From: Brevibacillus sp.
GTDB taxonomy: Bacteria; Bacillota; Bacilli; Brevibacillales; Brevibacillaceae
Reading direction: 5' to 3'
DNA length: 8,695 bases
Assembly: GCA_029240815.1 (NCBI GenBank)
Contig: JARDZO010000240.1
Location: 1 to 8,695 of the forward strand
Under the pieces are notes generated by a model. That model worked only from the letters and a program-made list of their open reading frames with translations. It was not told where the DNA came from and did not search any database. The position numbers were made by a program, and so were the translations under genes. Shown piece after piece: positions 1 through 5,421 of the stretch; the stretch's first letter is position 1; each line of letters starts with the position of its first letter.

Positions 1-88
1 ATCTGGTTCAAAGCTGGCAAATCATTTAATGATAGACTCATCAACGCTTTCGCTGTTCAGTTTTCAAAGAGCATTTTTTGTCGAACGC
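1..88 (-). other. rRNA operon leader (5' external spacer before 16S rRNA)
   Basis: Read on the minus strand, this stretch follows two promoter-like sequences and begins with a boxA-like segment. It then runs to the window edge with wording typical of the pre-16S leader of Bacillales rRNA operons. Positions 21-33 form a perfect 6+1+6 palindrome (ATCATT-T-AATGAT) that could fold in the leader RNA. No mature 16S sequence is present, and the 16S gene is expected shortly beyond position 1. The phrase CTTTGAAAACTGAACA also occurs in 16S-23S spacers, but the tandem promoters just upstream favour the operon start. The assignment rests on remembered leader style and was not aligned. Confidence 0.7.
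61..73 (-). promoter_or_regulatory. boxA antitermination element of the rRNA leader
   Basis: The minus strand reads TGCTCTTTGAAAA, followed by CTGAACA. This closely matches the rRNA boxA element (TGCTCTTT core) bound by the NusB-NusE complex, which protects untranslated rRNA transcripts from early termination. It lies about 15 nt downstream of the proximal promoter's -10 region, as expected in a ribosomal RNA leader. Confidence 0.7.
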
Positions 89-123
89 TTTATACCTTAT
101 CACGTTCGCTCTATCAGAGTCAA
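89..123 (-). promoter_or_regulatory. proximal rRNA operon promoter (P2)
   Basis: Two overlapping sigma-A readings are possible. One pairs CTGATA (112-117) with TATAAA (89-94) at 17 bp. The other pairs the better -35 TTGACT (118-123) with a weak -10, TAAGGT (94-99), at 18 bp. CGAACG (82-87) and CGTTCG (103-108) form an inverted repeat flanking the -10 region. Transcription would run off the left edge into the 16S gene. A promoter here is likely, but the exact hexamers are not settled. Confidence 0.55.
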
Positions 124-163
124 GATCTTTTTTCTAGCGAAACTTGTGATCTTTTCTCATGTT

Positions 164-187
164 TTGTCGTCGCTCGTTTGGCGACAA
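164..187 (-). repeat. inverted repeat between the two rRNA promoters
   Basis: TTGTCG (164-169) and CGACAA (182-187) are perfect inverted arms around a 12 bp centre, and a second alternative pairing, GTCGC (169-173) with GCGAC (181-185), is nested in it. It lies just downstream of the distal -10 and would be in the first transcribed part of P1 RNA. The role is unknown; a regulator site or a leader hairpin are both possible. Confidence 0.35.
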
Positions 188-192
188 GGAAT

Positions 193-221
193 AATCTATC
201 ACATTCAAAAAACGAAATCAA
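193..221 (-). promoter_or_regulatory. distal rRNA operon promoter (P1)
   Basis: The minus strand has TTGATT (216-221) and TAGATT (193-198) separated by exactly 17 bp, five and four matches to the sigma-A hexamers. The DNA upstream (222-260) is strongly AT-rich, like the UP elements that boost rRNA promoters. Together with the proximal promoter it gives the tandem P1-P2 arrangement common in Bacillales rRNA operons. Confidence 0.55.
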
Positions 222-269
222 GAGTTATTTTTAAAGGTTATTTCTTCCATATATAAATAGCTTTCATAC

Positions 270-299
270 AAAAAGGAGCAGAAAGGTTCTTCCCGCTCC
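270..299 (-). terminator. Rho-independent terminator of the TAXI TRAP operon
   Basis: On the minus strand an 11 bp stem (GGAGCGGGAAG paired with CTTTCTGCTCC, including two G-T wobbles) closes a three-base AAC loop at 275-299. Five T residues (270-274) follow directly. It lies 27 nt past the permease stop codon, and it separates the transport operon from the rRNA promoters. Confidence 0.9.
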
Positions 300-326
300 A
301 CTACTATAGCATATTCAGTTATCCGT

Positions 327-2294
327 TTAGGCTTGAATCGTCCTTACACTACGCTTTTTCAAATATTGAACGACCCCTGCTGCTATCATCAGTACCAATC
401 CAGCTCCCATCAGGTACATTTCAGGGAAAATCAATAACACCCCACCGACAATCATCACTGCCCGCATCAGCCAATTGATCTTGGTGAATAAGAAACCTTC
501 CGTCGCCGCAGCGAGTGCGATGACTGCCAACAACGTAGCTACTGTCGCAAACACAATATCAGTGATGCCTGAATTCAAGATGAGCATCGCCGGTTTGTAG
601 ATGAAAATGAACGGGACAATGAATCCTGCCAAAGCCAGTTTGCACGATATCCAGCCCGTCCGCTGCGGATCGGAACCCGCAATCCCCGCCCCGGCAAAAG
701 CCGCTAACGCAATAGGCGGTGTCAGATTGGCAATTGCCCCGAAATAAAAGACAAACAGGTGAGAAGCCAGCGGATCAATTCCGTAAGAGGAAAGCGCCGG
801 AGCCGCCATCGTCGCCGTAATGATATAGCAAGGAATGGAAGGGAGCCCCAGCCCCAAAATAATAGAAGCAATCATCGTAAAGAAAAGGGTCATAAACAAG
901 CTGCCAGAGCCCATCATCAGAATGATATTCGCCAGCTTCAAGCCCAACCCCGTCAGGCTAAACACCCCAACAGTAATACCCACAGCCGCACACGCTACTG
1001 CCACTCCTAACGCATCACGGACCCCGTTTTCCAGAGCCTTCAATACATCTCGGAAATTCATGCGGCTCGATGGACGCAACGCAGCAATAATGATCGTCGC
1101 GATAATTGTAATAACCGCCACCAGCGTAGGCGTATACCCCATCATCAGTAAAACGACGAGCAAGATAAGCGGCAACAAGAGATGTCCCCGTTCACGCATT
1201 ACCTCTTTGACTTTGGGAAGCTCGTGCTTGCTCAGACCTTGCAAATTGTCACGGTCAGCACGCAAATGCACCTGAACGAGCAGACCGAAATAATACATGA
1301 TCGCAGGGATAAGAGCAGCGATCGCAATCGTAATATAGGGGACTCCTAGCGTCTCAGCCATGATAAAAGCAGCCGCCCCCATGATCGGAGGCAGTATTTG
1401 TCCCCCTACCGCAGCAGTTGCTTCGACTGCAGCAGCGAACTCCGGTTTGTAGCCCACACGCTTCATCATGGGAATGGTGAACGAGCCAGTCGTCACAACA
1501 CTCGCTACTGCAGAGCCATTAATTGAGCCATGAACGGCACTTGCGATAACCCCTACTTTGGCTGGCCCTCCCTTGCTGCTTCCTGCCAAAGAGAGCGATA
1601 AATCATTGAACAACGTACCCATCCCGGATTTGGACAAAAAAGCACCGAAGATGATGAACAAAATGATAAACGAGGCAGAAACCGCTGTAGCGTCCCCAAA
1701 TATTCCTTCAGTAGTCACATACATGTAGTTGGCAATGTCACTAAAGGTGTATCCTCGATGACCAAAGTCTCCTGGCAGGTAAGGACCGACATAAGCATAC
1801 GCCACAAAAATGGCTGCCATCGCCGTCAGTTCCCACCCGGCAACGCGCCGAGATGCTTCCAGGACCAAGAGGCACGTAATCGTCGCAAAAATGACATCCA
1901 GGGTCGAAGGAATACCTCCGCGATTCACAATATCCATGTAGTAGACGAAAATATATCCAGCAGTCCCTAAAGAGAGAACCGCGAACAAACCATCCAGCAA
2001 GGATAAACTCTTTCTCGACGCTCGCTTCCAACCTGGATAAAGCACAAAGATGAGACAGAGAACGATGGCAACATGCAAAGAACGGTGCTTCAGTGTTACA
2101 AAAGGAATGGCGTAAGCTGCATACATGTGGTACAAGGCAAAGGCTACTGCAATGACAGAGACCAAAACAGTCAGCCATTTTTTCGAAAAAACGCGGTATC
2201 CGGCTTCCTTGTCGTACTCTTGGAGGATCGCCTGCGCTTTACTTTCATTGTCCCGAATCTCTTCTTCATTCGGCAATTGTACCTGCGTACTCAT
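327..2294 (-). CDS. TRAP transporter fused permease (TAXI type, DctQ-DctM fusion)
   Basis: This is the membrane part of a tripartite ATP-independent periplasmic-type (TRAP) transporter, which drives solute uptake with an ion gradient, usually sodium. The protein is 655 aa, very hydrophobic, with a polar N-terminal tail of about 40 residues. Residues 40-170 carry the helices equivalent to the small DctQ subunit. The DctM-like part follows, with a TTGSFTIPMM motif (268-277), EATAAVGGQILPP (291-303) and GLGLPSIPCY (481-490), plus NLTPPIALAAFAGAGIAG (523-540). Further C-terminal helices lie around 575-645, a layout typical of the fused permeases paired with TAXI receptors. The ATG follows the DUF1850 stop codon with no gap, with GAGAGGAAG as ribosome binding site inside the upstream gene, so translation is probably coupled. 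It is the last gene before the operon terminator. The substrate cannot be read from the sequence. Confidence 0.95.
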   Translation of the reverse strand: MSTQVQLPNEEEIRDNESKAQAILQEYDKEAGYRVFSKKWLTVLVSVIAVAFALYHMYAAYAIPFVTLKHRSLHVAIVLCLIFVLYPGWKRASRKSLSLLDGLFAVLSLGTAGYIFVYYMDIVNRGGIPSTLDVIFATITCLLVLEASRRVAGWELTAMAAIFVAYAYVGPYLPGDFGHRGYTFSDIANYMYVTTEGIFGDATAVSASFIILFIIFGAFLSKSGMGTLFNDLSLSLAGSSKGGPAKVGVIASAVHGSINGSAVASVVTTGSFTIPMMKRVGYKPEFAAAVEATAAVGGQILPPIMGAAAFIMAETLGVPYITIAIAALIPAIMYYFGLLVQVHLRADRDNLQGLSKHELPKVKEVMRERGHLLLPLILLVVLLMMGYTPTLVAVITIIATIIIAALRPSSRMNFRDVLKALENGVRDALGVAVACAAVGITVGVFSLTGLGLKLANIILMMGSGSLFMTLFFTMIASIILGLGLPSIPCYIITATMAAPALSSYGIDPLASHLFVFYFGAIANLTPPIALAAFAGAGIAGSDPQRTGWISCKLALAGFIVPFIFIYKPAMLILNSGITDIVFATVATLLAVIALAAATEGFLFTKINWLMRAVMIVGGVLLIFPEMYLMGAGLVLMIAAGVVQYLKKRSVRTIQA

Positions 2295-2810
2295 CTAATC
2301 TTCACTTCCTCTCTTCTCCAACCCGTGAACATATCGGTACCACCACGGAAACCACTTGACGGAAAGCTCCAGTGAAGTGCCCAACGGCAATATGGATGAC
2401 AATTGCCATTTGTCCCCTCCGACCAACAACGTGTAATCTTCGCGCGTGATTAAATACAACACCTGATCTCGCTGTTCGTTCAAGCCCGAGACGGTTATCC
2501 AGCCGTCATGAACAGTCAAGTGGACATCATGTTGATCTTGAAAATTGGCCGGGACTCCTGCTCCAAATGACCGGAAAGAAGTCTCGGCCAATTCCATTCC
2601 GGACAAACCTGCCACCCGGTACGTCTCTCTCCACGGGGTTAATTCGACGGAATGAATCCACTCCATTTGAAATGTGTCTTGCAACCGAATCGGCACCACC
2701 CCGATCAGTTCCTGCCGATGAAAATCGCGGAGCACCAGATAGGGATGAGAGCCCGCCAAAATGAGTACCGTGATCAGGAAGAAGAACGTATGCCATCGCC
2801 ATTTTTTCAT
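2295..2810 (-). CDS. DUF1850 domain protein, TAXI TRAP operon
   Basis: This 171 aa protein starts with a short basic stretch and a hydrophobic segment (about residues 8-22, ending in AGS). It is therefore probably anchored in or exported across the membrane with its body outside. The region with WIHSVELTPWRETY (about 51-64) and SFGAGVP (about 81-87) matches the wording I know for DUF1850, a family of unknown function repeatedly found beside TAXI-type TRAP genes. The ATG at 2810 has a strong ribosome binding site (GGGGGAGG, about 8 nt upstream). The gene lies 48 nt after the receptor gene, and its TAG directly abuts the permease ATG. Its position between receptor and permease suggests a role in transporter assembly or receptor docking, but that is inference. 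Confidence 0.85.
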   Translation of the reverse strand: MKKWRWHTFFFLITVLILAGSHPYLVLRDFHRQELIGVVPIRLQDTFQMEWIHSVELTPWRETYRVAGLSGMELAETSFRSFGAGVPANFQDQHDVHLTVHDGWITVSGLNEQRDQVLYLITREDYTLLVGGDKWQLSSILPLGTSLELSVKWFPWWYRYVHGLEKRGSED

Positions 2811-2858
2811 GTTGGAAACCTCCCCCTCACCACGGTGCTTCTATTGTCATGCGCCCAT

Positions 2859-3878
2859 TTAATTCAGAGCGCCGACTTCTTTGAAGTATTTTTCAGCCCC
2901 TGGATGCAGGGGAACCACCAGATTTTTACCCGCTTCCTTCACATCGATTTCCTTGGCTGCACTGTGTGCTGCTCGCAATGCCTCCATCTCGTCAAAGAAT
3001 GTTTTGGTCAGCTTGTATACCTGATCATCGGACAAGTCGTTACGCACCAGCAAAATGTTGCGGATCGCGGCTGTTTGGATCGGTTGATCGTTCTTGTACA
3101 GCCCCGCTGGAATCTCCGCTGATACGAAGAACGGGAATTGCTCCTTCATCTTCTCCACATCTTCTTTTTTGATAGGAACGACTTCGACATCCTTGGTAGT
3201 GCTGAGGTCTATCACCGTAGAGTTCGGCAATCCTGATGTAACAAATGCCGCATCAATTGCGTTGTTTTTCAGTTGCTCAATCGCTTCCGCGTACGACAGG
3301 TAGTCCGCCTTGATGTCGTCATACGTGATGCCATGCCCTGCCAAAACCATGCGCGCATTCACTTCTACCCCGGAGTTGGGAGCCCCTACACCGACGCGTT
3401 TCCCTTTCAAATCTGCAACTGACTTGATATTGCGGTCTTTCAGCGTCACGATTTGCACGTAGTTCAGATACAGTCCCGCCATCGCACGAAGATCTTTGAT
3501 GGCACCGCCTTCTTTGAAATTTTCCTGCCCGGCGTAAGCAAACGTGGTTACATCAGACATGACAAACGCTACATCTGCCTTTTTGGCTTTCAACAAATTG
3601 ATATTTTCCACGGATGCGCCGGTCGATTGGACGGAAGCGTTGTAGCCTAGCTTCTCTTTGTAGATCTTTGCCATGGCTCCACCCAGCGTGTAATACGGAC
3701 CGGAGCTGCCCCCTGTCGCGATCGTCAAAAACTTTTGCTCAGCCCCGCCACCTGCAGCCGCTCCTCCCGATTCTCCCGCTTGCGGTGCTGTTGTGGATTG
3801 TCCGCCACAAGCAGATACGGTCAATACAAGCAGCATAGACGAAAGGATTGTCAGCATCTTGTTTTTCATCATCATCAT
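2859..3878 (-). CDS. TAXI family TRAP transporter solute-binding lipoprotein
   Basis: This 339 aa protein is the extracytoplasmic receptor that captures the solute and hands it to the TRAP permease. It has a lipoprotein signal peptide with lipobox V-S-A-C (21-24); Cys24 would be lipidated and hold the receptor on the outer face of the membrane. A Gly/Ala/Ser-rich linker follows (25-48). The TAXI signatures are IATGGSSGPYYTLGGAMAK (53-71), STGASVENINLLKAKKAD (85-102), GAPNSGVEVNARMVL (165-179) and HPGAEKYFKEVGA (325-337). Length is normal for the family. Translation begins at a run of four ATG codons, with GAGGGGG placed 6 nt before the first. It is the first gene of the operon and lies about 38 nt downstream of the start predicted from the sigma-54 promoter. 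Characterised TAXI proteins bind small organic anions such as glutamate or 2-oxoglutarate; the ligand here is undetermined. Confidence 0.95.
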   Translation of the reverse strand: MMMMKNKMLTILSSMLLVLTVSACGGQSTTAPQAGESGGAAAGGGAEQKFLTIATGGSSGPYYTLGGAMAKIYKEKLGYNASVQSTGASVENINLLKAKKADVAFVMSDVTTFAYAGQENFKEGGAIKDLRAMAGLYLNYVQIVTLKDRNIKSVADLKGKRVGVGAPNSGVEVNARMVLAGHGITYDDIKADYLSYAEAIEQLKNNAIDAAFVTSGLPNSTVIDLSTTKDVEVVPIKKEDVEKMKEQFPFFVSAEIPAGLYKNDQPIQTAAIRNILLVRNDLSDDQVYKLTKTFFDEMEALRAAHSAAKEIDVKEAGKNLVVPLHPGAEKYFKEVGALN

Positions 3879-3925
3879 GCATGTCCCCCTCTATTTTTAT
3901 GAAATCGCTTTCAATACTTGGTTTA

Positions 3926-3942
3926 ATGCAACCTTTATGCCA
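3926..3942 (-). promoter_or_regulatory. sigma-54 (RpoN/SigL) -24/-12 promoter of the TAXI TRAP operon
   Basis: The minus strand reads TGGCAT-AAAGG-TTGCAT, matching the sigma-54 consensus TGGCAC-N5-TTGCA/T at all but one position. The invariant GG (3940-3941) and GC (3928-3929) are separated by exactly 10 bp. Initiation would be near 3916, leaving a leader of about 38 nt before the receptor's ATG. No better sigma-A promoter is visible in this gap. The neighbouring gene encodes a sigma-54 activator, which such a promoter strictly requires. Confidence 0.9.
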
Positions 3943-3965
3943 AGCAGAAAGATGAGCAGGAGATT

Positions 3966-4044
3966 CCGGCATTGCTTTCCCACAATCGTTTCACCTAACA
4001 AAAATCCGGCAGAAAAATCCCTTCCAGGCGGAATTTTTTGCCGG
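3966..4044 (-). promoter_or_regulatory. candidate activator-binding region (TGCCGG/CCGGCA repeats)
   Basis: Three copies of the same hexamer lie upstream of the sigma-54 promoter. On the minus strand they are CCGGCA at 4039-4044, TGCCGG at 4006-4011 and TGCCGG at 3966-3971. The two direct copies share TGCCGGA plus flanking A/T. Relative to the predicted start they sit near -125, -92 and -52, and their centres are 33 and 40 bp apart, close to whole helical turns. This is the usual distance for an NtrC-type enhancer, so they are plausible sites for the adjacent regulator. The outer pair also forms the hairpin described separately, so the evidence is ambiguous. Confidence 0.45.
4000..4044 (-). 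terminator. probable terminator of the kinase-regulator operon
   Basis: Ten nucleotides past the regulator's stop codon, CCGGCA (4039-4044) pairs with TGCCGG (4006-4011). The stem extends through AAAAAT/ATTTTT and CC/GG with one extra base on one side. ATTTTTG (minus strand, 3999-4005) follows. This fits a Rho-independent terminator. The A/T-rich middle of the stem is less stable than the other terminators here, and the arms may also serve as activator sites. Confidence 0.6.
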
Positions 4045-4053
4045 TTCTGATCG

Positions 4054-5421
4054 TTATTCTATTTCGAGATACTGCTTGAGCTTTTGCCGCAAACCTCGTT
4101 CACTAATCCCCAGCTGATCGGCTGTTTTCTTTCGATGACCAGCATGACGTTCCAACGTGTGCAAGATGACGCGTCGCTCCGCTTCATCCAGGGTGATACC
4201 GCTCGGAATGATCACCCCGTCTTTTTCGGATTGCCTTCCCTGTACGTCCTGCTTGCGCTCAGTCAAAACCGGAGGCAATTCCTCCAGTGCAATACGCTCC
4301 CCTTGGGACAGCGCAACCGCATACTCCACAATATTGGCCAGCTCCCGCACATTCCCCGGATACGTATAAGCGTAGAGCCATTTTTTCGCCTCTGGGGTGA
4401 AGACTTTCTCACGCTTCCCCATACTGAGCGTGCATCTTTGCAAAAAATGCTCGACGAGATGCGCTATGTCCTCCATCCGTTCCCGCAGCGCCGGAGTCCG
4501 AATCGGGATCACATTGAGCCGGTAAAAGAGATCCTCTCGAAACGTCCCCTTGGCTACTTCGTCCTCCAGCTGCCGATTGGTCGCGGCAATGATCCGGATA
4601 TCCACCTCTTTTTGCTCATAGCTGCCGAGAGGAGTGACGACCCTGTCCTGAATGACCCGCAATAGCTTTGCCTGCAGGGAGAGTGGCATCTCCCCGATTT
4701 CATCCAGGAAAACCGTCCCCCCGTGAGAACGTTCGAACAATCCTTTTTTACTCTGATAAGCCCCCGTAAATGTCCCCTTTTCATGTCCGAACAGTTCACT
4801 TTCCAATAAAGACTCGGGGATTGCCGCACAGTTGATTACGGAAAACGGTGCTCGGGATCGATTGCCTTCAAAATGAATAGCCCGGGCCACCAACTCCTTG
4901 CCTGTCCCGCTTTCTCCTGTAATTAAAATGCTCGAAGGGATATCCTTCACTTTTTTGATGAGTTCAAAGACCTTGCCCATCACTGGACTTTTACCGATGA
5001 TTCCTGCGTAGGATTGCTGCTGCTTTACCGCTTCACTCAAGACCTGTACCTGTTTGTGCAGCGCTTGAAATTCCAGGGCTTTGGCCAAGAGTAGCTTGAC
5101 CTCGTCCACATGCAGAGGTTTGGTCAAATAGTGGTAGGCTCCAGCCTTGATTGCTTCTACAGACGACTCGATGGTTCCATACGCCGTCATCATAATCACC
5201 GTAACCTGCGGTCGAACAGCCTTGATTTGGGAAAGCAGTGCCAATCCACTCGATTGTCCGAGGCTCAGATCCAACAAGACGCAGTCGATCTGCTCCATTT
5301 GAACCGTCTCCAATGCAGTTTCGGCATCCGTCGTAGTCCAGACCGTATAATCATCCTCCAGCGCAAAAGAGAGGGAGACGCATATGGACGGCTCATCATC
5401 GACAACCAACAAGTTTTGCAT
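4054..5421 (-). CDS. sigma-54-dependent response regulator, NtrC family
   Basis: This 455 aa protein activates transcription by remodelling sigma-54 RNA polymerase with ATP. The N-terminal receiver domain (about 1-118) has the acidic pair D8-D9, phosphoacceptor D51, T79 and K101. The AAA+ domain (about 140-370) has Walker A GESGTGK (169-175), Walker B FLDE (238-241), and R295 and R301 in the arginine-finger region. The sigma-54 contact loop reads GTFTGA (216-221) instead of the canonical GAFTGA. A Fis-type helix-turn-helix closes the protein (about 410-455). I place the start at ATG 5421 because AGGAGG lies 6 nt before it and the product then begins MQNLLVVDDEP. A TTG at 5439 would put that ribosome binding site inside the gene. 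It overlaps the kinase gene by 26 nt, implying coupled translation. Its likely target is the sigma-54 promoter just downstream. Confidence 0.95.
   Translation of the reverse strand: MQNLLVVDDEPSICVSLSFALEDDYTVWTTTDAETALETVQMEQIDCVLLDLSLGQSSGLALLSQIKAVRPQVTVIMMTAYGTIESSVEAIKAGAYHYLTKPLHVDEVKLLLAKALEFQALHKQVQVLSEAVKQQQSYAGIIGKSPVMGKVFELIKKVKDIPSSILITGESGTGKELVARAIHFEGNRSRAPFSVINCAAIPESLLESELFGHEKGTFTGAYQSKKGLFERSHGGTVFLDEIGEMPLSLQAKLLRVIQDRVVTPLGSYEQKEVDIRIIAATNRQLEDEVAKGTFREDLFYRLNVIPIRTPALRERMEDIAHLVEHFLQRCTLSMGKREKVFTPEAKKWLYAYTYPGNVRELANIVEYAVALSQGERIALEELPPVLTERKQDVQGRQSEKDGVIIPSGITLDEAERRVILHTLERHAGHRKKTADQLGISERGLRQKLKQYLEIE

Noticed and set aside
29..256. 75-codon plus-strand reading frame
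   Set aside because: It lies antisense across the rRNA promoters and leader, has no ribosome binding site, and its product resembles no family I know.
835..1275. 146-codon plus-strand reading frame opposite the permease
   Set aside because: It is antisense to a highly conserved part of the permease, and its composition is explained by the complement of hydrophobic codons.
4084..4665. 193-codon plus-strand reading frame opposite the response regulator
   Set aside because: It is a shadow of a well-supported gene on the other strand, shows no domain wording and no ribosome binding site.
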